64,000 nucleotides of DNA, taken from contig NC_053153.1 of NCBI RefSeq assembly GCF_016808335.1, positions 16,813,033-16,877,032 of the forward strand. Reading direction: 5' to 3'. This document shows positions 1 through 13,100 of the stretch, one piece after another; the first letter of the stretch is position 1, and each line of letters begins with the position of its first letter. The stretch is from Panicum virgatum (Eukaryota > Streptophyta > Magnoliopsida > Poales > Poaceae). The notes below the pieces were generated by a model. It did not search any database and was not told the origin of the DNA. It saw only the letters and a program-made list of their open reading frames with translations. Both the position numbers and the translations under genes were made by a program.

Positions 1-1831
1 ATTTTCAAACAGTAGTATATGGTCGTATTGTGCACCGTAAAAGTCCTCCCGCTCTCGGTCTCCCTCAGTTTCTCCTACTCCACCCAAAAACAGGAATCTC
101 CGATGTCTGGTTCGATAGTGAGCGCCTCCACACCATCCTCTAAGGGCATGAGCAATGTATTTTTACCAACTAGTAAGTAAGGTGGGCTCTAATAAAATTA
201 GATAGTTGTTGTTTATCACCTTCACAATGTGCACTACAAAAAGTAGGTAGTAAGGTAGATCCGTAGCAGTGTGAGAGGAGAGAGAAGATAAAGAGCAGGG
301 CAGAGGGAATTAATGTTTTTTTTTCTTGCTGCCGGGTAGTAAGCCTATTGCCTGGTATTTGTTGCTTACCGGTCCACTATTGCCTGGTATTTGTTGTTTA
401 CCGGTTCCACAATAGCTACTGCCGGGTAAGAAAACAATATTTATTGCTTACTACCTGCTTTTCTACCCCACTGTGGCTGCCTAACTCTTCCAAGTGGCGC
501 CCCTCTAACTCAAAAAAAAAAAAGTCGCGCCCCTCTCTGTCCTTGCTTGTGCCGAGTTCCCACGAGCTCCAAGACCTGCAACAATAGTCGTCCCTAACCC
601 TCTCCCTTTCATGGCCCAACCCCTAACGAGAACCACCAAAATGAAAACCGCACATCAGCCCCTCGCTCCGCATGCCCTCAGATTTAGAAACGGCGTCTAG
701 ATTCTCTGTTCCGGCGGAGCTCATTGAGCTCCAACCGCTGCCATGGCTGGCGGGTGTTGTGGGAAAGGGACACATCCCTGTTCCCCTCCTCCCCCTTTGA
801 TAATTTCAAGTGGGCCCAAACTAAAGGTCGCAGTTCAGCTCACTTAAGCCTATCACGTGCAAATTTAAGCCCATGAAGCACTCTTCAGATTATGTCAAAC
901 CATTTTTAGAATTAACTAATAGTACATAATTTTTACTATAAATTCATATACAATTGAAAGACTGCATCGTTACCATTCTAAGTTCAATATATGCATGAAG
1001 GAATACATCTTCATTTAATTCATAATCTGATTGTGAAGAATAGAACTCTATCCATATCAACACGTATATATTCCCATATACACTATCTCTACTATTATAT
1101 AAACCAATTAATATACTATAACTTGTTGTGCTACTACATATAGTTTACATGTTAATTTACACAAATACACGCAATCATTTGTATTCAACCTAATATAATC
1201 AATCCAAATTATTCTATAATGATAAATATAATCACATAAAATTATAACGCGCAAACTACCGTGTCGATGGTGTGGGCTCGTCGCAAGCAAACTCCTTAAC
1301 CTACGACGCGAAATACGAGCCCACCGCGGCAAAGCCACGAGCCTTTCTAGTTCGTGAGAATTGGGAACTTGAGATGTATGGTGATGATGGGGTTGAGGAT
1401 TCAGAGCGCGATTCGATTCCTGTGCAAACCTGCATGCGTGGTCTGGTCTGGTCACACTGCACCGTCCTCTGCATCTGGGGGTCGTCTTCTCTTCCCTCTC
1501 GGTTGATCGTGCTGCAGAGTGCCGTCCAGTTCAGAGCTCAGGACGGCCGGGCCAGCCCTTTCTCGCTTCCTGCGGTGGTGGGCTGGTTCTGCCATGTTTG
1601 GTGATGCTACTGTTACATGCAAGGCGAGCGTCGCACTGCCACTGCGGCATCCAGATGAGCAGTGGAGCGCCGAAGCTTTTCCCTTTGTACTTTTCGGCGG
1701 ACATGGGGGACAGGACACGGCGCCCGCTCTCGTGGGGGAGACGCGCACGCACCCAGTGGAGGATGCACTACTGTTGTATGGTCGGTCAGGTAGTTTCGTT
1801 CTCTTGGGATAGCTAATAATGGAAGTTAAAC
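1..1831. other. Intergenic, no supported gene
   Basis: I see no convincing coding region here. Short open frames between 1270 and 1820 overlap on both strands and match no family I know. The stretch is AT-rich apart from GC-richer patches at about 480-800 and 1260-1800. A short T-rich string near 1084-1101 resembles the 5' terminus of grass Helitrons, but no matching 3' hairpin end could be tied to it. Confidence 0.5.
345..409. repeat. Tandem duplication, 32-bp unit
   Basis: Two adjacent imperfect copies of a 32-33 bp unit, each containing TGCCTGGTATTTGTTG followed by TACCGGT, begin at 345 and 377. A degenerate piece of the same motif follows near 420. It is a simple local duplication with no obvious function. 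Confidence 0.75.
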
Positions 1832-1834
1832 TAA

Positions 1835-2066
1835 GGCCCTGTTTAGTTCCCAAAAATTTTCAAAATTTTCCGTCACATCAAATTTTTGGACACATGCATG
1901 AAGCATTAAATATAGTTAAAAAAAATAACTAATTGCACAATTTAGCTGGAAATGATGAGATGAATCTTTTGAGCCTAATTAATACATAATTGGATACTAA
2001 TTATCAAATAAAAACGAAAATGCTACGGTTGTCAAATCCAAAAAAATTCGCAAACTAAACACGCCC
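1835..2066. mobile_element. Tourist-like MITE (PIF/Harbinger type)
   Basis: The 232-bp element starts GGCCCTGTTTAG and ends with CTAAACACGCCC, the imperfect inverted repeat of the start. It is flanked by the 3-bp target duplication TAA (1832-1834 and 2067-2069). The interior is AT-rich with no coding capacity. The GTTTAGTTCC-type terminus and 3-bp TWA duplication are typical of non-autonomous PIF/Harbinger elements in grasses. Confidence 0.8.
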
Positions 2067-2069
2067 TAA

Positions 2070-4912
2070 GTACTCCTTTGACCTTTCGTGCTCGCGCATA
2101 GTACGAACGTGTTGGACAAACATTATCTGAATTTTATCATGCCCTTAACGTGCTTGCTTCCCTTAAATACTATTCCTTCCATTCCAAATTGCATGTCATT
2201 TTTGACAACATCTAGATTCATAGTTTTTGCTATGTATCTGAACATTGTCTAGATGCATAGCGAAATATATATATCTCTAAAATTCAAAACAACCTATAAT
2301 TTAGAACGAAAGAGGTGCACATTTAAAAATAGAGGTAGTGCATGAGACAACTCTCTAATAGTGTACACTACTTTGTAGCCCCCGGTTTGTATGGACCTGA
2401 TCGGAACAACAGGCGGAGGCCAGGAGGGGGGCTTAGGATTTAGTTTGGCAAGTATTTCATGGATCCCTGGTAGAATGATAAGTCGTGATAGCCATTTCAG
2501 CCGTCTGCCTATGTGTTTGCAATAATTATGCTGTCGTACAAAGCCCTGATTCATAACAAGATATCTTACTCTAAAAATGATTCAACTAATCAAGTGCAAT
2601 ATGAACCGGCTTGGAAATATAATCAAATGCAGGAGAATTCCAAATGGATCGCAGTAGAAAATGACTGGGCTTAGAGCCTAAGGGTGTGTTTGAATTAGAC
2701 TTGTAAACAATAAGTTTCAATTACACACACAGGAACCTACACGATTAACTTTCTATTTAAATGTGCAATAAAGTTTTTCTACGTGTTGCCACTCTCTACC
2801 GTACAAAGTTTTGCACCCTAGATCCCCGTTCTACAAGCACATATGGAAAGGAATTCAATATGAATTGCAGAATGTAAAGATGCATGTGATACAAACTATA
2901 ACTTTCTGCCGAGGTATGGAAAACCCACATTTTTCTACCTGCAAACTAGTGAGGTCAGATCAATTTATAGATAAGATAACCATACACCACCGTACCTTTT
3001 GTACACGTACACGAACTCGCCACATTCAAATGCCTCTGGTACACGTAAAAGCACCATGCCCAACTTTCGCTGGTGCTGGTGCTGGTGCACGCACATGATT
3101 CTGTGTTCGTAGACGATGCCATCTCCGCGGTCGCGTGACTCCGCACGTCCAGGAGGAGACGGAAAAGAACCATAGAGAAATGCAGGCGAGCAGCACAGCT
3201 GCGCGGCGCGGGTCAAAACTCAAAAGCCTGACTGCCTGAGCCCTGTGGCCTCAAGCCCTCAACTATGAAAGCCTGAACAGAGCATGTAGCTTTGCTCGCA
3301 TCAACAGCAGGGCATGGCCCCGTGCGTCGAGCACGCACCCTCTCTGTGCGCACCTGGCGGGCAGCTGGCATTGGCAAGGGTTTTGGTTGGAGGTTTAATG
3401 GCTGATTGGGTTCCTAGTAGTCCTTTTTATTTGTTTTTTTGGTGTCAGTCAGTAGACTGATGTTTATGCAATAAGATCAAAATACTGACTGTGTGCGGTT
3501 GTAGAGACCCGAACGTGGTTTCCATTATTTAAAAAAACAGTGCCGGTGCCTGTAGATTTCTGGTCTGGAGGAAGAAGGACATGATGCTGGTGGAGTGGTG
3601 GATGCAATCAGCAGCCACTGGCAGTCAAAGAATCATTTGGTGTTCTTGCTCGATTAGTCAATTTGAGTATTTGACTATTCCACTTGTCCTTTCATCCTCC
3701 GGGGGAAAAAAACTGCGGCTGCGGGGGAAAAACGGCGATCGCTGCGTGGTCGTCGATGGAAAGCTGCGAGGGGAGCTCCGGCGGAGCGGAGGTGCGGGGC
3801 ATCATCCACGGAGCTGCCGGCCGGCCCAGCCGCGGTCGGCGTCGTCTCTCTATGCACGGCCGGGCAGCTGCTCTGCTGCGCGTGGTAGCCGCCAGTCAAC
3901 CATGCCGTGGCTTTGTTAGCTTGCTACTATTACTACCCACTCTGTTAGTTTGACTTGTCAATCAATTAGCTAGTAGTATTTTTTTCTCACACCAAATCTG
4001 CACCAACCACCTGGCAACTAGCAGCTGTCTTGCGCTTGATCGCGTCATCTCTCCATGGAGCGCGACCGCTTCCTTCCCCTCGGCGGCCTCTGCAGTCTTG
4101 CAGCAGCAGAGATGGTGCTCGCAAGCATCATCGTCAGTTTGACTATCTGCTGCCTTCACTTGGGTCTCTGTCTGCAGCATGTAGCGCGCACGGTCGTAGC
4201 AGGCGACGGCGCTTCGAGGACGAAAAGTTGCGTCGGCGTGGGATTCTGCCAGCGCCACCACCGACACCACGCTGACCAGACTGAGACTGGAATCTGGATG
4301 TACGAGAGCGAGACGACCGCTGCTGTCCAGGTCCAATTGAAGAAGCCACAGCCATCCGCACTTGAAGCTCCATTTCCACTTTGATCAATGCCAAAACACG
4401 TGTAAATTCTAGGTTTTTATAATGTAAGCAGATGAATAAATGGGAAAAAACAGAACTGAGTTCAGGTTTACTACTCTTCGCCCCATAAATTTTCAATCGT
4501 CGGGAGGAGTTTCTCGGTTCGAATCTGTCTGTAAGGTCCATAGTCTAACAAAAAAAAAATGCGTCTGCCCACGGCCCGCGGTTCAGCCACTTTCCTCTAT
4601 CAGAGAGGCCATCAGATCCATGTCTCGCGTTTCGGAGTTTGGACGGCCCAAGTTGCTTCTGTCGCTTGGTCTCCCTCTCAGCGCGATCCGGCCCCTTCTA
4701 ATACAACGTGGGCTCAGATCCACGCTCGCTTCTTGCTTTTCCTGCTGCCAAACAACATCCCACTGCAGTGCAGCCTTCCCGAAAGAGCCCAAACCCACCA
4801 CGAGCTCTTCTTCCTCCTCCCTCTTTCCCCGTTGCCCCGGCCTCCCCGAATTCCCCGTCGATCCCGCGCTCCATTTCGAACCCCCACCCCGAAATCCCAC
4901 ATCCCCGCCGCA
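2070..4912. other. Intergenic and 5' flank of CAP-G2
   Basis: No gene could be supported. GC-richer patches at 3020-3240, 3690-3910 and 4030-4340 give overlapping open frames on both strands with no recognisable domain. The last few hundred bases, including a poly-A run at about 4549-4559 and a GC-rich segment from 4560, probably hold the promoter and 5' leader of the CAP-G2 gene starting at 4913. Confidence 0.45.
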
Positions 4913-7900
4913 ATGCCGCCCACGCGCCGCCGTCGCTCCACGCCCGCCGGCGCCGACCACTCCGTCCCCGCCTCCGCCGCCGACCTCCTCGCCCTCGCCG
5001 GCACCCTCGTCCCGGCCGCCGCCACCACCGCCCTCAGAGCCCCTCCCCAACTCAAGCAACTCGTCCACTCCCTCCCCGCCTCCCACCCGCTCCTCCTCTC
5101 CCTCCCGCAGGCCCTCGCCCTCGCCCTCGCTCCCCCCTCAGAAACCGCCTCCGCCTCCTGTTCCGACGCGCCCCCGACCCCGCGCGCCCCCGCCGTCCTC
5201 CTCCACCTGCTCCTCACCCACCCATCCCACCCGCCGCGATGGGACGACCTCGTCCGCCCGCTCGAGCTCCTCCACGACCGCCTCGCGCTCCTGGCCACCG
5301 CCGACCCGCCGCTCGCGGCCCTCGCCGCCGCCTGCTTCGAGCTCGCCTGGCGCGCCGACGCCCCGGGCCGCGACGCGCTCGTCGCGCAGACGTTGCCCTA
5401 CCTCGTCGCCCTGGCGCTCACCTCCGGCTCCAGCGCCAGGCCGGTCCTCCGCCGCCTCCTCGCTCTCCGCGACGCGCTGCCGCTGCTCGACTACGACGAT
5501 GACCGGAGCATCTCCGACTTCAAGATGCTCCTGCTGCGCTGCTTCGTCTCGCCGCTCTTCCTCAAGGCCGAGGAAGGCAGGAAGTTCCTCGCGCTCGTGC
5601 TCGGCGTCAGCGAGGGGATCGCCAGGGAGGGGCTGGAGCTCGTCAGGGCGCAGGTGGGGATTACGGGCGCCAAGCGCGCGGCCGTGGTGGCCTACGGGGA
5701 GGTCGTGTTCAGGGCGTGGAAGGATGGGGGCTGGGTTAGGGCGGAGGTCGGGGAGGCCTTCCTGCAGGGGATGGTGGAGGCCGCCTTGCACGCTGGGAGC
5801 AAGGAGGTGGCCAAGGCAGCCAGGAAGATCATCGGGGCGTTCGTTGAGCAGAGGGCGGTTGCCGGGGTTGAGAAGTTGGTGTTCCGGCTTGCGGAGCCTG
5901 TGCTGTTCCGATCGTTGCAGGTACGTATGTGCCTATTATTCTTCTCTATCGGCAGTGGCCCCGTGTGTGACTAGTAATATAGGTATAGCAGGAATGGGAT
6001 GAATTGACAGATAGAAGAAACACTGACTAGAAATGCTTTCTCTGTCAATTATGTTACACCAAAGTTATTGATGCTTCACTGCCACATATAAGCTCTTTGT
6101 TGACCACAACAGACTTCTAATACTGTGAGCAGTGTATTATATATTCCTCTCATCTCCCAATAAAACATGAACGGGCAATTCCATGAACAGATAAGTTTAT
6201 ATTCTCGAATTCAAGTAATTATTTGGTCACTTTGTGGCTTTGCAGTTCAATAGTGGAAGTATATATTATGCTGCAGTAATGATAATTTCTACTGTATTGG
6301 CTATTCACGTTTTAACCAAATTTCCTTGGCCTTATCTCAACTGGGTACTGTTTGGCAGGTTGCGAACTCCAATGTTCGCCATAATGCCTTACACCTTCTA
6401 TTAGATTTATTTCCCCTTGAAGATCCAGATGTGACAAAGGATGTTAATGATCCTCTTATAGAGAAGCAGTTCTTCCTGATAGATAAGCTCCTCATGGATG
6501 ACTGCCCAGAAATACGAACAGTAGCAGTTGAAGGAATCTGCCGTATTCTTAACCAATATTGGGAAATTGTCCCTGCCCTTACTATTTCAAAATTTCTAAG
6601 TAAAATTGTTGACGACATGTCCAAGGATTCTTGCAATGAGGTTCGGCTGTCAACACTAAATGGTCTCATGTACTTGCTTGACAATCCACAGAGTCATGAA
6701 ATACTTAAAGTTCTACTCCCAAGATTAAGCGATATGATCTCAGATACTGCTCTGTCTGTCAGAGCTGCTGCTGTTGATCTTCTTTTAGCTGTTCGTGATC
6801 TTCGATCTTTCCAATACAATAAGGTATGGTACTTGCTTGCAACTATGGTATGTACATAAATAACCATAACATCCATAATTTGTTCGGTTTAAGCAAATCA
6901 GAGTGTTTTTTTAATATTTTCAGGTAGGTTGTTCATATACCCTTCTCTGTTGCAGATTGTTGGCCTGGGTACTCTATTATCTTCACTTGCAAATGACCAT
7001 CCCCGTATTGCTCAAAAAATTACAAAACTTCTCATTCCTTCTTATTTTCCATCAAAGTTGAACCCAAAAGAAGCATGTGCTCGCTGCATTGCACTGATAA
7101 AGAGGTCACCGACAGCTGGGGCGAGATTCTGTGAATTTGCTATGTCTGAAGGGTCATCCCCAAGGTCTATTGTTGAGCTAGTCAAATTCTCTATTACTCT
7201 TGCATTATCACGAACAGGACTTAACTCAGACCAGATTGATGGTCTTGTTATTGCTTCTGTCAATCTTATAAAAAGTTTATCTGAACAGCGCTCTAGTTTG
7301 GCTACTTTACGAGAATTCTTTGCAAATGCGAAGTTAAGGTTGGTCCTTCAAACCGTTGTTTCTGAGGGTGCCCGGGCTGCCATTCTTAGTGTTGCTCCAG
7401 TTATTTTACCTGATGATCTATCTGTGCTTCATGAGGAATGCATGGATATAGTTGTGAATGCTACTAGGATTTCAAAGCAAGAAAAATGCCAGGAAGCAGC
7501 GCTTGCAGCACATAAGTTGATATTTTTGAGTGGCTGGTCTGATGAACTGTTCAAAGCACTGACAAATATTCTGCAATCTAAAGCCTCTGATTTTGCTGAG
7601 ATCTATGGACTCAAACCCCCTCTATGCCCTGTTGCATCTTCAAGGAGGAAGAAAGGGAAGTCACTTAAGAAAACACCAGCACGTGGCCATGCTGTTGGAA
7701 AGGGGTCGTCCAAATCAAGAGTCAGTAATGAAGTGCTTGCTGTTGCAGCTGGAGCAGCTTGGCAGATCAATGAAATAATGAGAGCTGAAGACCTTAGAGT
7801 TGCTTTTCTGCAATCTTCTTATTCAGAAATTGCATTTTCCTCTCTGAAGGTCATTTCTCAAGTGTATGTCGAGCAGTGCCTATATTTGGACTCCTTAGAC

Positions 7901-9538
7901 CTTGCACCTGTGTTGGCCTATTTGAGTCTGACTACCTATAATACCCTTCCAAATGTTGATACTGGAAGCTGCTCTGAGGTGAGTTCCACATCCGAATTTC
8001 CACCACACTTGGATCTCACAGTTTGTACTGAAATTTTGATAACTAGTATTATCATCAGTTGAAACATCATTGGAAGCTGGTAACAGTATTTATTAGTTGC
8101 ACTTCTGTTCATAGCTTTCTTTTGGTTACATAACATTTTTTTTTGCCTTTTTTTTGTTAAAGGTCCACTTTATCTGGGTATATTTTTTTTGTTCAGTCAA
8201 TTTCTTTTTTTTTTCAGTCATCAATTGCCAATCAGTCACTGGATCATCTACTGAATTGTTTCGACAAACTCCTAACTGCACCTGTTAAAAATCCTCCATC
8301 AATGTCAAAAGCTTCACGATCTAAAGACCAGCGGAAAGGAGCATCTGAAGGTAAACTGAAACCTGTATTCAAAACCCTAAATGTTTCTGTTGTGAAAACC
8401 CTTTTCAAACTGATGCTTTACATTTCCTGATGTGAAAATCCTATTTAAACTGACACTTGTATTCAAAACCTTAAATGTTTCTATGATCTTCAGAAAACAC
8501 AGAAAAGAGTGTAATTAACCCATCCATTTTTACCAGCATCTTTGTGTATATGTGTACAAACTGATACTGCAGAATTTTGCGTGACACCTCTTGACTAATG
8601 CAGGAAACACAGTGAAAGGCACAGTTAATGCGATTATGCTGGGAACTTCAATTCTCAAGTTTATTGTTGACACAACCATCAAGCTGGTCGATGATGATAA
8701 AATAAGATGCCTCAAATTCGCATCATCCTACACAAAATATGCAGTATCATCCATCAAAAAGCATCAGGAAGAGAATTCATCTTTCAAGTGGGATGATCTG
8801 AAGGACGCACTGGTGCTTATACGAAGCTCCTTTACATACGCAGCCAAGATAATTCATTTGGTGCTATCAAGCTCAACTGAGTCATCAATCCCTCGAGAGG
8901 AGGCCTTCGTCCTTGCCAATGATCTTCTTGATCTTGTGCCCTCTGTCGAGTCCTTTGTTGGCTCAAGATTTGCACTCAGCATAGTTTCTGCTTTGAAGCA
9001 ATGGCTACCTGTTGTCATATTGGGTCTTGTATGTCGCTGGCTCATTGGACCACAGAATGAAATGGCTGCCAACTGCCACTTTGGTGACTCATGCTTACCA
9101 CTGTGGGTCACAGCTGTGGCAAAGAATGAGCTTCTTGATGGCAAAGAGCCTGGCCAGAATGACCAAAGCGAGCAGGTTGCAGAGGGTGAGGATTCGCCAT
9201 TGTGCAGAAAACTAGCGGAAATGATGGTGATCCTACTGAAGAAAGGAAACCCCCGAATCCTTGACTGCGTTGGCGGAGTCCTCCTGTCCACCCTCAAGTT
9301 GATGCTGCAAAGATCAGAGTACGACATTGTATTGGGCATTACTCGCTTCGTTTGTGCAAGGTTGCTTGGGAACAACACGTCGGCGTTGGAGAAGCTGCAG
9401 CTTACCCACGACTCTCTTCGTGATAATTTCTTTGAGATTGATAGGTATGTCAGGGAGGAGCCTGTTGATGATGGTGATTCAAGGCAGCTATTGGAGAGCA
9501 CAAAAGCGCTGATAAGATCAGTTCTCCCCGAAATCTGA
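4913..9538 (+). CDS. CAP-G2: Condensin-2 complex subunit G2 (CAP-G2)
   Basis: The product is the HEAT-repeat subunit of condensin II, the nuclear SMC2/SMC4 complex that works with kleisin CAP-H2 and CAP-D3 to shape and compact chromosomes. I join five exons: 4913-5920, 6359-6823, 6956-7978, 8218-8350 and 8604-9538. All introns have GT-AG ends and the phases agree, giving 1187 aa, close to the usual length of about 1150-1200 for this family. Residues 337-490 hold the LFPLEDPD segment and helical repeats I associate with CAP-G2, and HEAT-like helix pairs continue to about 700. A basic stretch with RRKKGKSLKK near residue 720 could be a nuclear localisation signal. The ATG at 4913 was chosen because it starts the Arg-rich, Ala/Pro/Leu-rich N-terminus; the frame is open upstream but looks like 5' leader. 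Exon 1 is much richer in GC than exons 2-5, as is common in grasses. The gene looks intact. Confidence 0.88.
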
Positions 9539-10177
9539 TGTACAGTATTAAGCGGCAGCCGGTGAGTTGCAAGTTGTAATAAGTGTCTTCACGAAGTGAA
9601 AGTAAGCATACTTGCTGACTGCGACCATTTGTGTCAGCGATTAGGAAGTATGTACTTGGGTGCACACATAATGCTTAATGCATTTCTATATGTGTGCAAT
9701 CGCTGTTGCTGTTCCGGTACATCCCACGGGCAAATATCAACGACAGCATCAACATTCACCAAAGTTAGGAACCGTGCGTGATTGGGTAGAAAAGCATTGC
9801 AAATGACAAGAAAAAATTGTAATGAACTATGCTAGTGATATAATCGTTATTTCATTCAATGTACAGTCCGACTTACAATTGACACAGGGTAGAACGTATG
9901 TACACCCTGTTATTATAACCTACATTGTTGGCTAGGCTCGTGGCTGTTGATCATGGTGGAGGAAACCGAAGGGAACACATAATTTGTTGCCCAATCCAAA
10001 TGTTTTTTTTTTTTTTTGCAATTCGATGTCAACCTTTGGGTCAGTGCTGCTATTCTCATGCATCAGCTCAGGGAAGAATATATTATTGGGAGTGCGGATG
10101 AGCTTACCACAGTTGGGAATTGGTGAACCTGAATTATTGCACTTAATCTTCAGGACTATGATCTACTATGTTCTATG
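9539..10177. other. Shared 3' flank of convergent genes
   Basis: This 639-bp spacer lies between the stop codons of the convergent CAP-G2 and Ca2+-ATPase genes, so it must hold both 3' UTRs and their polyadenylation signals. I see no coding sequence. AATGAA- and ATAATT-rich stretches near 9810-9860 could serve polyadenylation. A run of 15 T near 10003-10018 is the only notable low-complexity tract. Confidence 0.6.
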
Positions 10178-13100
10178 TCAATTGCCTTCTTCATGCGGTT
10201 CCACGGGAATCAGTTTGATGACAGCAGCAATAGGCATCCCAAGGAGGCCAAAGAGAATGCTGACGAGCCACTGGAGCTGGGTGAGAGGCGTGGTGTCAGC
10301 AAAATCTCCTAAGAACTGGACAATGATGAACTGGAAGATGACAGTGCCAGCAAGGATGCTCATGAAAATGGAGTTATCCGGAAGGCCCTTGAGAACGTTG
10401 ATCTCCTCCATGTCCCTCGAGCTTACCTCATTGAACACCTAGACGTTATACACAGATTCAGCAATGAAACATATGTAAAAGAGTTAGCAGTTACCATTGG
10501 TTCCACTAGATTGCAATGCAATATAAAGAACTGACAATTTTCATTGGTTCCATTTGGACAGTGAACTAATGCGTGGAAAGAATGGGAAATGGGTTAGTTT
10601 TTAGACATCTTTCTCCCTTAGGAAAAAAAATCAAGTTGGACAGATTATGACTGCTTCCTGTTCTATACTATAGAACGCCGAACCAAATGTGAGGATTTCG
10701 TAATGGCTGATTTACCTGGCAGAAGACAAAAGTGTTGAATATGATTGTATTTAGGACAGTATCAGCGTCAGAGCCTTCAAGCCCAAACAAGTACTTCCCT
10801 TGAGTTTGTAGATACCACATGACCGCAAATTGGAATATTGACTGACCCAAAATATTCCTCCACATTACTTTTGTGATGAATTTCCCTCTCCTTCCAACTG
10901 GTGCTTTCTTCATTAAGTTATCATCAGGTGGTTCAGTGGCAAGCGCAAGTGCTCCTAGGGTATCCATAATCATGTTGACCCAAAGAAGCTGAACAGCTGT
11001 CAGTGGAGCATCTCCTGGCATGAGAAAATGCAAATCATGAGATAGAGATGACAAGTTAACACAATTGACTAAATAGAATATACCTGTAAAGCATGCAGAA
11101 GAGAAGTTAACTAGCAAAGCGACAATATTAACAGTCAGCTGAAACTGCACAAACTTTTGGATGTTGACATAAACAGAGCGTCCCCATTTTGCAACAGTTA
11201 CGATGGTGGAGAAGTTGTCATCCAGAATTACAACATCGGCGCTCTCTTTTGCCACCTGCATAAATTACTTTACTGAATCTGGGAGTAAATGTTTGTGTCC
11301 TGAAACCTAGACTTCTAGAATGTTGACCAACACTAGTTATTTGAAATATTGAGGATACAGAAGACCTTGTTTTTCGGGGTTAAAAAGAACCATAAAAAAC
11401 CAGCAACCACAGCCAGTAGGGCCTCTAAACCAACCTACCGCAATACAGCTTTTTTTAAACAATGGATTGGCCTCCAACTGTTTATGTTACTCTTTCATGG
11501 TTAAAGGGAAAAAATTGCAGGAGTTCCCCCAATTTCTCTAATTATTAAAAATAAAACTGCCATATGTCTTTTTATCAAATTGATGTTGGCGAATACCAAA
11601 AAAAAATCTATTTCAATGAGAACTAGTTGAACAATGGTACCAGAAACCCTTGAAAAACCATAAAGGTCACTGTTCTCCTTAAATCAACATCACACTACAT
11701 CATCAGGTGCATGTGGTAGCTTCGTCTATGAACTTCAGCACAGGGTCTTGATAACAGAATATGAAGATATACATCTACATCATTAATGGGACTTCCTCTA
11801 GGAAAATATTTTACTAAGAATGTAACCATTACGAATGAACACATGCACAAAGTACTGGACTGACAAATTAGTTGAACAAATATTGGAAGTAGGAAACCAA
11901 AGTACTGAGGATAAGAACTGAATGAAAGTTTAAACTTTTTTCTTTAATCTCTCATAACAACTAATGAATAAGAATATCTAGAAAATGTGTCAAGATCCAG
12001 GTCCACTTAGCTTGCAATAACTTGAGCAATTTTATGTAAAAGAGGAAAGAACTAGAATGGTAATATGTCAAGATATGTTACCATTACTTAGTTAAGTCAT
12101 TACCTCAGTCCCTGCAATTCCCATGGCAAGTCCAATATCTGCCTCACGTAGTGCTGGTGCGTCATTTGTACCATCACCAGTCACAGCAACAACCTCATCA
12201 AATGTGGTACGCAAGTGTTTCACAAGCGTATGTTTGTCAAGTGGTGAAGATCGGGCCAGTACCTGCAGTGCACAGGCATACTCGAACGAACATGAGAATT
12301 TCCTAGACCGATAAAAACTTGCAATTCAAAGATAAACATTAGATCATGGCAAACCTGCATCTTTGGAATCAGCTCAATGAGTTCTTTATGATTTTTCTCT
12401 CTAAACTCAGCACCTTCAATGGCGATACCATCCTCAGTAAGTATACCACATTCACAGGCAATTGCCTTTGCTGTATTTATGTTGTCACCTGTAATCATTC
12501 GAACCTCAATGCCAGCAGACCGGCAAGTTGCCACAGACTGCCTGACACCTGGACGAACAGGATCTTTGATACCAACAATACCAATGCATGTGTATCCTTG
12601 TAGCGGTATTGGCTCATCAATGGAAAAGCCATCATCCATTTCCCGATAAGCTAGGCAGAGTGTCCTAAGTGCTTCTTTAGAAAAGGTTTCAATGATACCA
12701 TTGAGTTCGTTTGTAGTTGTGTTATTGAGGGCAATAATACTACCTCTGGCATCTATAAATTTATCACAGGCAGCCAAGACTACTTCTGAAGCACCTTTAC
12801 AATGAGCACGGTATCCTCCTCCAGGAAGCTCAAGAATGATGCTCATCCTCTTTTTTGTTGAATTAAAAGGCTCCACCTTAACAACCTTGGTTTCCTGCCG
12901 CTTTTCTTTAAATCCTCCACCCATTAACAATGCAAAGTCCAACAAAGCCACCTCAGTAGGGGTCCCTAGTATTTGACGGTGCCCTTCTTGGTTAATCACC
13001 ACTTCACCTGCAGTGTTGTTAAAAATAGATTCCAGAAGAATTTCCAAAGCAGCTTCTGGGAGTTCGGAAGAAAAATTAGAAGGTGCCGGTGGACTGTTCA

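Noticed and set aside
1084..1101. Helitron-like 5' string TCTCTACTATTATATAAA
   Set aside because: No paired 3' hairpin with CTAG was found at a sensible distance, so it is too short to call alone.
3581..4384. Open frames of 80-124 aa upstream of CAP-G2
   Set aside because: Frames overlap on both strands, lack known motifs and show no splice-consistent extension.
4559..5086. Long overlapping open frames on both strands over CAP-G2 exon 1
   Set aside because: They are shadows of a GC-rich exon. Only the frame starting at 4913 joins in phase to downstream exons and shows the family sequence.
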